Shown: positions 1-8,176 of the stretch, in pieces | Layout: each line of letters opens with the position of its first letter | Position numbering within the stretch: position 1 is the first letter of the stretch | Origin: an uncultured Eubacteriales bacterium | GTDB lineage: Bacteria > Bacillota > Clostridia > Peptostreptococcales > Anaerovoracaceae | NCBI GenBank assembly: GCA_900540145.1 | Contig: UQEW01000057.1 | Coordinates: 1 to 15,055, forward strand | Length of the DNA: 15,055 nucleotides | Reading direction: 5' to 3' | Notes under the pieces: model-generated | Told to the model about the DNA's origin: nothing | Databases searched by the model: none | The model's input: only the letters and a program-made list of their open reading frames with translations | Made by a program: the position numbers and the translations under genes

Positions 1-471
1 TTTGATAACAGCTGCAAGACGCGTATTTTTATCTTTTACCGTATTTCCCAATCTGTTACTTGTTGTATCAAAATCAGCAAACAGCCCTTTGATATCTCGT
101 TCAGAAGGATAGCCGCTTGCAGAATTTTCAATTTCATCAAATATGGTTTTTAGATCGGTATTGAGGCTTTCATTTGTATTGGCGCTCTTTGCTATTCTGC
201 AAAACAACTGGCTGGGATAAATAAAGTATCCCTTTGTTTTAACAGCATCATCTTTAATTTCTTTCGTTATAATTGAATCATCCAATTCTGCATAATTTAT
301 GCTGCTATCCCCGCCTTCAATGTAGTTGATAAAATTCTCACTGATAAAACGGTAGAAAAGGGTTCCTAATACATACTGCTTGAAGTCCCAACCATCTACT
401 GACCCACGGACCTCATTGGCTATTTTCCATATCTGTGATTGTAATTCGGCTCTCTGTGCTGCACTTGACAT
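1..471 (-). CDS. hsdM: Type I restriction-modification DNA methyltransferase subunit M, N-terminal part (partial)
   Basis: The first 157 codons of a gene that runs off the left edge. The protein starts MSSAAQRAELQSQIWKIA and carries WDFKQYVLGTLFYRFISENF at about residues 29-48, a hallmark of the HsdM N-terminal helical domain that precedes the SAM-dependent N6-adenine methylase domain. HsdM proteins are usually about 500 residues, so the catalytic NPPY motif lies outside the window. HsdM works with a specificity subunit (HsdS) and a restriction subunit (HsdR), which I expect further left. The ATG at 471 is preceded by GGAGG with 6-7 nt spacing and by its own promoter, so this is the first gene of its transcript. 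The family is recognised with good confidence; whether the system is intact cannot be judged here. Confidence 0.9.
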   Translation of the reverse strand, partial: MSSAAQRAELQSQIWKIANEVRGSVDGWDFKQYVLGTLFYRFISENFINYIEGGDSSINYAELDDSIITKEIKDDAVKTKGYFIYPSQLFCRIAKSANTNESLNTDLKTIFDEIENSASGYPSERDIKGLFADFDTTSNRLGNTVKDKNTRLAAVIK

Positions 472-500
472 ACAACTACCTCCAATTATTTCATAGAAGT

Positions 501-529
501 ATTATACCATATCGTTTATTAAACAAAAA
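501..529 (-). promoter_or_regulatory. Predicted promoter of hsdM (extended -10)
   Basis: On the minus strand a perfect TATAAT (501-506) is preceded by TGG, giving an extended -10 (TGnTATAAT). The -35 position (about 524-529, TTTTTG) is weak, which is common for extended -10 promoters. It lies about 30 bp upstream of the hsdM start and downstream of the terminator of the preceding operon. Confidence 0.65.
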
Positions 530-561
530 GCCGGGAAAAATGCTGCAAGTCTGAAGCCAAT

Positions 562-607
562 AAAAAAACCGTCAAACCTCAGCGTGGGAGTCGTCTGACA
601 GTTTTTT
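562..607 (-). terminator. Rho-independent terminator of the ureide-catabolism operon
   Basis: The arms 563-574 and 596-607 pair on the minus-strand transcript as AAAAAACUGUCA with UGACGGUUUUUU, including one G-U pair (600 with 570) that would be a C-A mismatch in a plus-strand transcript. The run of seven A at 562-568 gives the U-tract in minus orientation. It lies 7 bp after the stop of the AraC-type gene. Confidence 0.75.
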
Positions 608-613
608 CTGATT

Positions 614-1870
614 TCAGCTGCCAAAAATAGGATTTATATTCTCTATATTAATCACTGTAATAGTTATGTTTTCTTTTTCTTCAACATTTACATGAAATAA
701 ATGTTCGTCTCGCTGTAAAAAAATATATTCAATCTTTCTGCCGATAAGCTGCTTCAGCTGTTCACCGTCATCTACATATTTTTCTATTATTTTTTTCGCC
801 AGCCTGTCTGTTTCATTTTCACGCTCTACTACAATTAACTTTTGTTGTCCGTTTTCTTTAACGAAAAAAGTATACACGGCGTTTTCTTTGATGCCATCTA
901 AGCACAATGTACCCGCAATACCCTGCTCATTGCTTATATTAATCTGAAATCTACCGGAAGCATCGAGTTCTAATATATCTGACGTAATCTTTTCCAGTAT
1001 GTTCTCTAAAAGTCTCTTGTCCGGCTCACATTCCGTAATTTTAGGAGAAATGTTTTTATTCAAGGCTCTAAATTTAGAAGGAAGAACGCCCATATAATCT
1101 CTGAATATTTTGTTATAATATCTGACAGACGAAAATCCGCTGTTTTCAGCGATAAAGGTCAGACTGTCATCAGTATCAAGAAGCTGTATGACAGCGTTGA
1201 TAATTCTATAGTAGTTTAGTATATCATGATAATTCTTATCAAGATGGACAGCGAATTTTTTTGACAAATATTGAATGCTTAGGTACTCATTCTGGGCGAT
1301 ATGTGAAAGGGAAACTCTTTCTGCTACGTGGCCTATCATATATTCGCTTATACGTTTAAATCGTTCTTTATCTATGTTTTGATCTGATTCTTTTTCAAAA
1401 GCGTAAGACACATCATCAAAATTTTTTATTATATACATTATCAATTCTTCTGATTTTCTGTTTACTTTCTGATAGGGCTCGTTCTTGACCATATCCATAA
1501 CTATCGAAAGCATTTTTGCCGTCAGATTCTGAATCTGATAGGGCTGTGCGGACACGCAAAAAAAATTGCTGACATTGCAATTAAATGTTACCGTTTCAAA
1601 ATTATAATCTAAAAAGCTCAAGTATTCTTTATCAAAAGACAGCATAAGGATTTTAGCCGGACTGCCTCCTTCGGGCGCAGAAAAGGCTACAGGTTCTTTG
1701 ACATTTATGATTTCCGTTTGTCCTTGATTAAGAATATGCGTACCTGATACAGTTTTGAATTCAAGAGTTCCTTCAATAATATAAAAAACAGCCAGTTCAT
1801 GGCATACATGAAAAGGGCAGTCTTCTACTGACAACACTCTGCATTTAGCTAATCCAATATATTCCTTCAT
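614..1870 (-). CDS. AraC-family transcriptional regulator with C-terminal extension
   Basis: A 418-residue protein, last gene of the ureide operon and probably its regulator. Residues about 1-100 look like the cupin sensor domain of AraC proteins (HELAVFYIIEGTLEF at 24-38). Residues about 170-270 are the double helix-turn-helix domain, ending in the family signature FRDYMGVLPSKFR (256-268). Most AraC proteins end there; this one continues for about 148 residues with a basic/acidic alpha-beta segment that I cannot assign. I chose the ATG at 1870 because it has GGAGAAGAG just upstream. The longer reading frame from 1930 would translate through a perfect hairpin and overlap the transporter gene's stop codon. 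Autoregulation or activation by the operon's substrate is inference. Confidence 0.85.
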   Translation of the reverse strand: MKEYIGLAKCRVLSVEDCPFHVCHELAVFYIIEGTLEFKTVSGTHILNQGQTEIINVKEPVAFSAPEGGSPAKILMLSFDKEYLSFLDYNFETVTFNCNVSNFFCVSAQPYQIQNLTAKMLSIVMDMVKNEPYQKVNRKSEELIMYIIKNFDDVSYAFEKESDQNIDKERFKRISEYMIGHVAERVSLSHIAQNEYLSIQYLSKKFAVHLDKNYHDILNYYRIINAVIQLLDTDDSLTFIAENSGFSSVRYYNKIFRDYMGVLPSKFRALNKNISPKITECEPDKRLLENILEKITSDILELDASGRFQINISNEQGIAGTLCLDGIKENAVYTFFVKENGQQKLIVVERENETDRLAKKIIEKYVDDGEQLKQLIGRKIEYIFLQRDEHLFHVNVEEKENITITVINIENINPIFGS

Positions 1871-1891
1871 ACTCTCTTCTCCGTAACTGAC

Positions 1892-1919
1892 AGAGGCTCG
1901 GAGTGAACCCCGAGCCTCT
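1892..1919 (-). other. Intergenic 10-bp hairpin between transporter and regulator genes
   Basis: AGAGGCTCGG (1892-1901) and CCGAGCCTCT (1910-1919) form a perfect 10-bp stem with an 8-nt loop, starting 8 bp after the transporter stop codon. In minus orientation no U-tract follows, so it looks like a processing or stability hairpin, or a weak attenuator, that lowers regulator expression relative to the upstream genes. It also argues against the longer start of the regulator ORF. Confidence 0.55.
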
Positions 1920-1926
1920 TTAATTA

Positions 1927-3288
1927 TCAAATGCAGGCCAGCACTCCATATATCCCCGTAGAAGCAATCAATGCTATGATGGCATACGGTAAGTTGGCAA
2001 ATCCAACTTCAGCCGGCTCTATTTGTGCGGCTGTCGCAGATAAAAGAATGACCTCGCAATAGAAGCAAGCCTGGCTTCCGAACACTGCCGCTGAGACTAT
2101 AACTCCCAACATCAGCGGCATGCTTATTCCAAAATGTATTGCCATAGGAATAACGATTGGTAAAGCTATAGCCGATACCGACCAGTAACTTCCTACACCA
2201 AAGGATACTAAAGCAAGTACCAGAAAAATAAACGGCGGCAACAGCTCAGGTGTCATAATCGGCACAATCAAGTCAATAACATACTCAGCAAAGCCCAGCT
2301 TGGTACATCCTTCGACAAACAGAAAGATAAACAATATCATCACAAGTATATATACCATATCTTTGACACCGTTTATAAAACTGTCAACAAACTGCGCCAA
2401 CGTCATATTTTTTGTTAATATATACAGGAATCCGCATGCTGCTATAGCTGCCACAGCTCCTATCACAATGTCTCCTCCGCCCAGAAGAGTTCCTGCTACA
2501 AGCGCCAGCATCGGCACGATAAAGTCTCTGATTTTGGCATCATCAGGATTATAGCTCTCCATTTCTTCATCTGCGATGCAGCCGGACAGCGGAAACAGAT
2601 TTCCGGTGGATTCAACACGCTGATAAGCTTTTTTCAATGTGCCGATTTTAGGGAACCATCCCATTATCACTAAGAACATGATAATCATGATTGCGAAAGG
2701 ATATATCATATATGGAATAGTTTTAACATACATCTCCATTCCCGTCAAGCCGGTTCCCTCCAGCAAGCCTTCATCTCCTATGAGCGCTATGTAAAACCCT
2801 CCCCACGTAGAAATGGGTACCAGGGCGCACATAGGAGTTCCCGCGGTATTAACTGTTACTGCCAGCATTTCTCGCGGAACTTTGTTTTTATCCGTAAGGC
2901 TCCTCATGGAAGCAGTCACCGCAAGAGCATTTAGATATTCATCTACAAAAACGATTATTCCGAGTAAATAAGTCAGAAACAGGCTTTTTCTCTGTGTATT
3001 GGCATATTTTGCCGCAAAGTTTCCGAATCCCAGAGCTCCGCCGGAGTCCTGCAGTAATCTGATAAGTCCGCCGAATAAAGCAACAATACACAGAACATAC
3101 ACATATGTGCTCCCTCCTGCTACTGCCATCAAGTCTCCTACCCAGTCAGTGAAAAAATGCTGTTTCGACAAAATAAGGTATGCGACTATAGACGCTGCAA
3201 ATACGCTCTCCAGCACCTTTCTGGTTTTAATCGCTAATGCCAATAATATAAGCATCGGCAATACAGAAATCAATCCATAGCTTTCCAT
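1927..3288 (-). CDS. NhaC-family (Na+/H+ antiporter-like) membrane transporter
   Basis: A 453-residue, highly hydrophobic protein with about 11-12 predicted membrane segments. FVDEYLNALAVTASMR (residues about 114-129) and NTAGTPMCALVPISTWGGF (about 147-165) match conserved segments of the NhaC family, which includes sodium/proton antiporters and many uncharacterised permeases for organic substrates. Its place inside a catabolic operon suggests sodium-coupled uptake of the operon's substrate, or exchange with a product, rather than simple pH homeostasis; this is inference. The ATG at 3288 has a strong GGAGG 6 nt upstream, and the gap to the preceding amidohydrolase gene is 20 bp, so the two are co-transcribed. 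The family call is firm; the substrate is unknown. Confidence 0.85.
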   Translation of the reverse strand: MESYGLISVLPMLILLALAIKTRKVLESVFAASIVAYLILSKQHFFTDWVGDLMAVAGGSTYVYVLCIVALFGGLIRLLQDSGGALGFGNFAAKYANTQRKSLFLTYLLGIIVFVDEYLNALAVTASMRSLTDKNKVPREMLAVTVNTAGTPMCALVPISTWGGFYIALIGDEGLLEGTGLTGMEMYVKTIPYMIYPFAIMIIMFLVIMGWFPKIGTLKKAYQRVESTGNLFPLSGCIADEEMESYNPDDAKIRDFIVPMLALVAGTLLGGGDIVIGAVAAIAACGFLYILTKNMTLAQFVDSFINGVKDMVYILVMILFIFLFVEGCTKLGFAEYVIDLIVPIMTPELLPPFIFLVLALVSFGVGSYWSVSAIALPIVIPMAIHFGISMPLMLGVIVSAAVFGSQACFYCEVILLSATAAQIEPAEVGFANLPYAIIALIASTGIYGVLACI

Positions 3289-3308
3289 TTTTTCCTCCTT
3301 TCCATTAT

Positions 3309-4724
3309 TTAAATATAATTGAATCTGCCATCTGTCATCAGGTTTTCCAATCCTGCTTTTTTCAGCATTCTGCCAGCCGCCCGATTAGCTGTCTCTATAA
3401 TCTCCTCCTCTTTTATTTTCTTGAATTTCTTATTCTCCAAAATAATTTCACCATCTATAATTACTGTATCGACATTGTATCCGTTGGATGCCAGCACCAG
3501 ATTAGCAACAGGTTTTAGATTAGGTGTCATCTGTATCTGCTTCAAACCTACTATCGTTATATCTGCCTTTTTTCCTTCTTCCAAAGAGCCTATTTCTCTA
3601 TCCATTCTCAAAGTTTTGGCAGAGCTAATTGTTGCCAGCTCCAGAACATCCTCCGGCTTTAATATTCCGGGATCTGTCCATTTTCCGCGATGCTCAAGAA
3701 GACATATTTTCATTGCATCAAACATGTCCTGGCTGTTATTGCTGCAAGCTCCGTCAACTCCTATGCCAACGTCAATCCCCATTTCCAGCATATACGGCAA
3801 AGGAGCAATGCCGTCTCCAAGCATCAGGTTGCTTACAGGATTATGAGCTACTTTTGCCCCTGAATGAGCCAGTAATCCCAGCTCTTTCGGCGTAACCCAT
3901 ACGCAGTGTGCCAGCAGAGTATTTTCATCAAGTATGCCTTCTTCATACAGCCATTCAACAGCTCGTTTACCTCTCGTTTCAAGGGAAACCGCCACATCCC
4001 CCGTGCTTTCGGCTGTATGCATGTGTAAACCCACTCCGTACTCCTTTCCTATGTCGTGCAGCATCTTCAAAATATCCGGATCCACATCCAAATCCGTAAT
4101 GGCCTCCGGTACCATCTTCAGCCTTCCGTTCAACGCTCCGTTATATTGTTGAATGCATCTGAGCGTTTCTTTTTCTATGGTGTTTTTATCCTCGAGGAAT
4201 TCCAAAGGAAAGCTTGGATTAAAGGGTATGCTTTGTGTGGCTCTCACCAAAACACCTCTGCTTCCCATCTGCTTTACCGATTCAGCCAAGCCGTCCATCG
4301 CTCTTTTATCCACATGTATATAGTGACTGTCAGCAAAGGTTGTTGTTCCTGTTCGTATAAGCTCCATCTGAGCCAGCATCCCTGCCGCATAGGCCTCTTC
4401 CTCTCCCATATATTTTGACATGGGAAATATCATTTTTACGCACCAGTCCAGCACAGACAGGTTTTCTCCCAATCCTCTGTAAAGCGACTGAAAAAGATGG
4501 GTATGATTGCAGACCAGTCCCGGCATAACTACGCTGCTCCTTGTATCTATTATTTGCGGCTCAATATTATTTTCGTATACATATTTATTTATTTCTTCGC
4601 ATGTGCCGATTTTTGATATAATATTATCCTTTATCAAAACAGCTCCGTTTTTAAATACATGCCTGGCTTCATCCATCGTTATTATCATGCCGCCGTCCAA
4701 CAGTTTATAGTTTGATCTTTCCAT
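3309..4724 (-). CDS. Amidohydrolase of the TRZ/ATZ (cytosine deaminase-like) family
   Basis: A 471-residue cytosolic metal-dependent hydrolase of the amidohydrolase superfamily, in the branch with S-adenosylhomocysteine deaminase, 8-oxoguanine deaminase and hydroxyatrazine hydrolases. Visible active-site elements: HTH (H74, H76), HTAE (H236, E239), AHC (H273) and GVDGA (D324), together forming the usual mononuclear metal site, plus AHNPVSNLML (293-302). The N-terminal (MIITMDEA) and C-terminal (IGSLEEGKKADITIV) beta-sandwich pieces are present, so the protein is complete. It likely deaminates an N-heterocycle, perhaps a purine or pyrimidine derivative feeding the ureide pathway; the precise substrate cannot be read from sequence. 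The ATG at 4724 has AGGAGG-like bases 7 nt upstream. It is the fourth gene of the operon. Confidence 0.85.
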   Translation of the reverse strand: MERSNYKLLDGGMIITMDEARHVFKNGAVLIKDNIISKIGTCEEINKYVYENNIEPQIIDTRSSVVMPGLVCNHTHLFQSLYRGLGENLSVLDWCVKMIFPMSKYMGEEEAYAAGMLAQMELIRTGTTTFADSHYIHVDKRAMDGLAESVKQMGSRGVLVRATQSIPFNPSFPLEFLEDKNTIEKETLRCIQQYNGALNGRLKMVPEAITDLDVDPDILKMLHDIGKEYGVGLHMHTAESTGDVAVSLETRGKRAVEWLYEEGILDENTLLAHCVWVTPKELGLLAHSGAKVAHNPVSNLMLGDGIAPLPYMLEMGIDVGIGVDGACSNNSQDMFDAMKICLLEHRGKWTDPGILKPEDVLELATISSAKTLRMDREIGSLEEGKKADITIVGLKQIQMTPNLKPVANLVLASNGYNVDTVIIDGEIILENKKFKKIKEEEIIETANRAAGRMLKKAGLENLMTDGRFNYI

Positions 4725-4773
4725 ACTTTCCTCCTTTTCATCATCAGCCTCAGAAGCTCTTTACTGAAACGCT

Positions 4774-6021
4774 TTATTTATTCCATGCAAGTTCTTCAAT
4801 GAAATCTCTCAACATGATGTACCCCGCCTCTATATCCTCTTTTTTTGTATATTCCTTAAGCGAATGGCTGACTCCTCCCACACTTGGCACGAAGATCATA
4901 TTAGTCTTTACCCGTCTTGACATTATTTGGGCATCGTGACCGGCACCGCTTGAAAGCTTCATATAAGACAGGTTATTATTTTCAGAGATTTTTTTAAGGC
5001 TATTTATACCTCCCTCATCCATTTTTGCCGCTTTATCTTGGCAAGCATACTGCACTTGCATGCGCATATCCTTACAGTTTTCTAATTGATCTAATTTCTT
5101 TTTTGCCATTGATAAAATCTGTTCGCTTCCAGACCTTATATCAAATGTCATTTGTATTTTTTCCGGAATTACGTTGCTTTTGCCGGGGTCAATTTTTATG
5201 CTTCCAAAAGTGCAAACAGCCTTCCCTTGTAATGATGTCACCCAGTCAGTCATAAGCGTTATAATTCTTGCCGCCTTTACAAGCGCGTCCTTTCTCATAT
5301 CCATTGGCGTTGTTCCTGCGTGATTTTGTTCACCGTATATCATTATTGTTCCTATCAGAAGGCCTACTATGTCAGTTACAATGCCAATCTGCTTATTGCT
5401 TTTTTCTAAAACTTGTCCCTGTTCTATATGTAATTCAATAAACTGCTCACAATCTCTTTTTTTCTTTAATTTTTCTATATCTATGGATTTGCCTGTGAAA
5501 TTTTGTACAGTTGTTTTCAAATCAAAACCATTGGAGTCTTTCTCGAGCAAATCATTTTCAGTCAACTCTCCTGCCATTGCACGGCTTCCTATATATCCTG
5601 ATAGAAAGCGGCTTCCTTCTTCCTCGCATAAGGCCGCTACCTCTATTTTTTTCAGCGGCAAACCGTTTTTTTTAACAAGGTTTGAAACTGCTGCTATTGC
5701 TGTTATTATTCCAAGAGCACCATCATACTTGCCGCCGTTTTTCACGGTATCCCTGTGGGAGCCAACTATTATTGCCCCCGGATTTGATGATATGCCGCCG
5801 GATTCATCAGGTTCATCAACACAGGTGTTTACTGTCCCGTAAAGATTGCCTATCTCATCAAAGCTGGTTTTCAGTCCGTTCTCTTTCATCCACTTTTTTA
5901 TCAGCTTGACTCCTTCAACATCTTCTGTTGAATATGTCGCTCTCCAATATGTTCCGTCTTTATATGCCGTCGTATTCAGTTCATCAAGTGCTTGACATAT
6001 CCACTCTGTTTCCTTATTCAT
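4774..6021 (-). CDS. M20-family allantoate amidohydrolase / N-carbamoyl-L-amino acid hydrolase
   Basis: A 415-residue enzyme of the AllC/HyuC/beta-ureidopropionase branch of M20, which removes the carbamoyl group from allantoate or N-carbamoyl amino acids, releasing CO2 and ammonia. Metal ligands are visible: GSHRDTV (H89), GGKYDGALG (D100), CEEEGSRF (E133-E135), ELHIEQG (H198) and GVSHS (H386). The inserted dimerisation domain carries NHAGTTPMDMRKDA (233-246), and GHDA (H362) is present as in relatives. Length is typical. The start lies 3 bp after the racemase stop, with AAGGA upstream, so translation is coupled. Next to an allantoinase-like gene it should process the ring-opened product. 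Allantoate and N-carbamoyl amino acids cannot be told apart by eye. The usual residue after GSH is L or F; here it is R90, a possible specificity difference. Confidence 0.88.
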   Translation of the reverse strand: MNKETEWICQALDELNTTAYKDGTYWRATYSTEDVEGVKLIKKWMKENGLKTSFDEIGNLYGTVNTCVDEPDESGGISSNPGAIIVGSHRDTVKNGGKYDGALGIITAIAAVSNLVKKNGLPLKKIEVAALCEEEGSRFLSGYIGSRAMAGELTENDLLEKDSNGFDLKTTVQNFTGKSIDIEKLKKKRDCEQFIELHIEQGQVLEKSNKQIGIVTDIVGLLIGTIMIYGEQNHAGTTPMDMRKDALVKAARIITLMTDWVTSLQGKAVCTFGSIKIDPGKSNVIPEKIQMTFDIRSGSEQILSMAKKKLDQLENCKDMRMQVQYACQDKAAKMDEGGINSLKKISENNNLSYMKLSSGAGHDAQIMSRRVKTNMIFVPSVGGVSHSLKEYTKKEDIEAGYIMLRDFIEELAWNK

Positions 6022-6024
6022 GTC

Positions 6025-6687
6025 TTATCCTTTTTTCTCCTTGTACTTGCGCATTGCAACTGCCATTGTTAAGGACTCTTTTATACCATCAATAACCGGA
6101 ATCCCCGCCATCCGGGATAAAGATTCTCCCTTGCCTGCAAAAGAAGCGCATCCCAATACAACAACTTCTGCTCCATCTTCACGTATGCACTCATTCACAA
6201 GCCTCAGGATATGTTCTTCTGAAACCTCCAAGGCCTTTTCAACAGTAGAACCCAGACATCTGACAGAGGCTATACTGTTTGCCTCACCTATTGACCGCAG
6301 ACTCTGATCCCAGGGGCTAAGATCCTCATGATTGCCGGATGCTATTATTGAAATCCTCTTTCCCTGCAATTTTGCAAATATCATACTGCTCTCCAACATT
6401 CCCGTAACAGGTACCGTTACTGTTTCACGAAGCGCACTCAGACCGGGATCCGCAAAGCACCCTAATATTATTGCATCGTATTTTTTATCGAGCTCCTCTT
6501 CTATTGCCATTTTCATGACATTGGCACCTGCAAGCAATTCATCGGCGGCATTGCAGATGGCAGGCGGTGAATTTTGACATTTTACAACGTCCACCTCCAG
6601 TCCATTGTAATTATACTGTTTAACAGCCTGCCGTATTGCCTCTGTAACGGCGTCCGACGAATTGGGGTTAATAAAAACAATTTTCAT
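6025..6687 (-). CDS. Asp/Glu/hydantoin racemase family protein (hydantoin or allantoin racemase)
   Basis: A 220-residue protein of the HyuE/DCG1 branch of the Asp/Glu racemase superfamily, which interconverts enantiomers of 5-substituted hydantoins or of allantoin with two cysteines. Both are visible in the expected repeats: ILGCFADPG (Cys77) and VLGCASFAG (Cys180). The N-terminus IVFINPNSS is typical. I chose ATG at 6687, which has AGGG at 9 nt; a GTG two codons earlier (6693) is possible but would have only 3 nt spacing. It sits between the allantoinase and amidohydrolase genes with gaps of 14 and 3 bp. Its job would be to supply the stereoisomer accepted by the ring-opening enzyme. Whether the substrate is allantoin or another hydantoin is open. 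Confidence 0.87.
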   Translation of the reverse strand: MKIVFINPNSSDAVTEAIRQAVKQYNYNGLEVDVVKCQNSPPAICNAADELLAGANVMKMAIEEELDKKYDAIILGCFADPGLSALRETVTVPVTGMLESSMIFAKLQGKRISIIASGNHEDLSPWDQSLRSIGEANSIASVRCLGSTVEKALEVSEEHILRLVNECIREDGAEVVVLGCASFAGKGESLSRMAGIPVIDGIKESLTMAVAMRKYKEKKG

Positions 6688-6701
6688 AGTCACCTGCCCT
6701 G

Positions 6702-8084
6702 TTATTTTTCTCTTGTTAACGGCGCGAGATATCGGCCATATCCTTTTTGTGCCGTAACTTCTTCTCCGTCATATATTTCTTTTCCTCTTAAAATAGTTTT
6801 GGTAACTTTTCCTGTCACGCTTTTTCCCTCATACGGACTCCACTTTATCATTTGCTTAAGTTTATCGTCTTTTATTTGCCACTTTAAATGTGAATTCAAA
6901 ATTGCAAAATCCGCATCTGAGCCTTCTGCAATCGCTCCTTTTTGGGGGTACAAATTATACCGCTTCGCTGCATTAGCGCTTGACAATTCGGCAAAACGGC
7001 ACAATGGCATCCCTCGCTTTATGACTCCTTCACTGAACAAAAGTTGATAACAAAGCTCAACGCTGGTTACCCCGGCAGGTGTATCAAACACGTTATTAAC
7101 TCCTGCCAGTTTTTCCTCTATTGTATATGTGGCATGATCACTGCAAATCCAGTCAATATCCCCATTTAAAACTCTCTTCCATAATTTCTCCACCTGTGCC
7201 TCGGATCTCAGCGGCGGATTGCATACCGCAAATACACCCTTATCTTTTAATGCACTGTCATCAAGGGTAAGATATTGCGGACAAGTTTCAACAGATATGT
7301 TCGCGCCTGATTTTTGAGCGTTTTTTACTATATCCACTGCTTCCGCCAGAGTGCAATGCGCAATATTTACTTTGCAACCTGTTTTTAAGGCGAAAAGGCT
7401 CATTCGTGCTACTGCCTCTATTTCTGCTATCTCAGGACGCCCCATTGGATAATGCTCCGGTTTTATCTTGCCCTCTTTTACCATCTTGTCTGTATAGTAG
7501 TTAACAATATCGTTATTCTCACAATGTATTGCCAAAACTATATCGTACGCTGACAAAAATTTCATCCTCTCCAAAATCTGCCCATCGTCAAGCCTGGGTA
7601 TCTCCGGTGAATAAGGAAGAAATGTTTTGAAAGCCATTGCACCGCTTCCGATAATTTTTTCCATTTCTTTCTCATTGTCATGAGAGCAAGCTCCGAATAA
7701 GCCGAAATCAACGACGGCTTTGCCGCTTGTAATCCTGCGTTTTTCCTCAAAGTCTCTGATATTGTCCGGCAGAGGAAAGGTCAGCGGATGTTCCAAAACG
7801 GTAGTAATACCGCCTGCCGCTGCTGCGCATGTTCCCGTATAGAAATCCTCACTGTTAGTTAATCCCGGATCATTAAAATGCACATGCGGGTCTATAAAGC
7901 CCGGGAACACGTAATTACCTTCAGCATCAATTACTGTTGTTGCTTCAGTACATTCTTCAAGACGCGGGCTGCCGTCACGTATCAATATTTTTGCTATAAT
8001 TCCGTCTTTAACATATACATCGGCATCAATAATTTTTTGCTCAGTTACCACAATGCCGTTTTTTATTAATAAATCATAGTTCAT
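6702..8084 (-). CDS. allB: Allantoinase / hydantoinase-type cyclic amidohydrolase
   Basis: A 460-residue enzyme that hydrolyses the ring of allantoin or a related hydantoin. The binuclear zinc site is complete: DPHVHF (H67, H69), carboxylated lysine in AFKTF (K153), IHCEN (H187), IAHCT (H243) and SDH (D316). The C-terminal stretch around KWSPYEGKSVTGKVTKTILR (414-433) closely resembles allantoinases. The ATG at 8084 has AAGGGAGAG 7 nt upstream; an upstream in-frame ATG at 8129 lacks a ribosome site and falls in the predicted promoter. It is the first gene of the ureide operon. The allB name reflects best resemblance and context; a D-hydantoinase or dihydropyrimidinase activity remains possible. 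Confidence 0.82.
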   Translation of the reverse strand: MNYDLLIKNGIVVTEQKIIDADVYVKDGIIAKILIRDGSPRLEECTEATTVIDAEGNYVFPGFIDPHVHFNDPGLTNSEDFYTGTCAAAAGGITTVLEHPLTFPLPDNIRDFEEKRRITSGKAVVDFGLFGACSHDNEKEMEKIIGSGAMAFKTFLPYSPEIPRLDDGQILERMKFLSAYDIVLAIHCENNDIVNYYTDKMVKEGKIKPEHYPMGRPEIAEIEAVARMSLFALKTGCKVNIAHCTLAEAVDIVKNAQKSGANISVETCPQYLTLDDSALKDKGVFAVCNPPLRSEAQVEKLWKRVLNGDIDWICSDHATYTIEEKLAGVNNVFDTPAGVTSVELCYQLLFSEGVIKRGMPLCRFAELSSANAAKRYNLYPQKGAIAEGSDADFAILNSHLKWQIKDDKLKQMIKWSPYEGKSVTGKVTKTILRGKEIYDGEEVTAQKGYGRYLAPLTREK

Positions 8085-8106
8085 ATTTATTCTCTCCCTT
8101 AATAAC

Positions 8107-8134
8107 ATTCTATTGATGTTACCATGCAAATCAA
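8107..8134 (-). promoter_or_regulatory. Predicted promoter of the ureide operon with overlapping dyad
   Basis: On the minus strand TTGATT (8129-8134) and TAGAAT (8107-8112) are separated by 16 bp, about 23 bp upstream of the first start codon and downstream of the rpsI terminator. An inverted repeat TAACAT-7-ATGTTA (8103-8121) overlaps the -10 and could be an operator; 6-bp arms in AT-rich DNA make this tentative. Confidence 0.5.
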
Positions 8135-8176
8135 GGTCGGTTTTTAATCTCTTTTATGTCTCTTTTTAATTTCTGC

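Noticed and set aside
3319..3846. Long plus-strand open frames opposite the amidohydrolase and other genes
   Set aside because: They are antisense shadows of well-conserved minus-strand genes, lack ribosome sites and resemble no protein family.
8085..8129. N-terminal 15-residue extension of the allantoinase from ATG 8129
   Set aside because: It would start inside the predicted promoter without a ribosome site, whereas ATG 8084 has a strong one.
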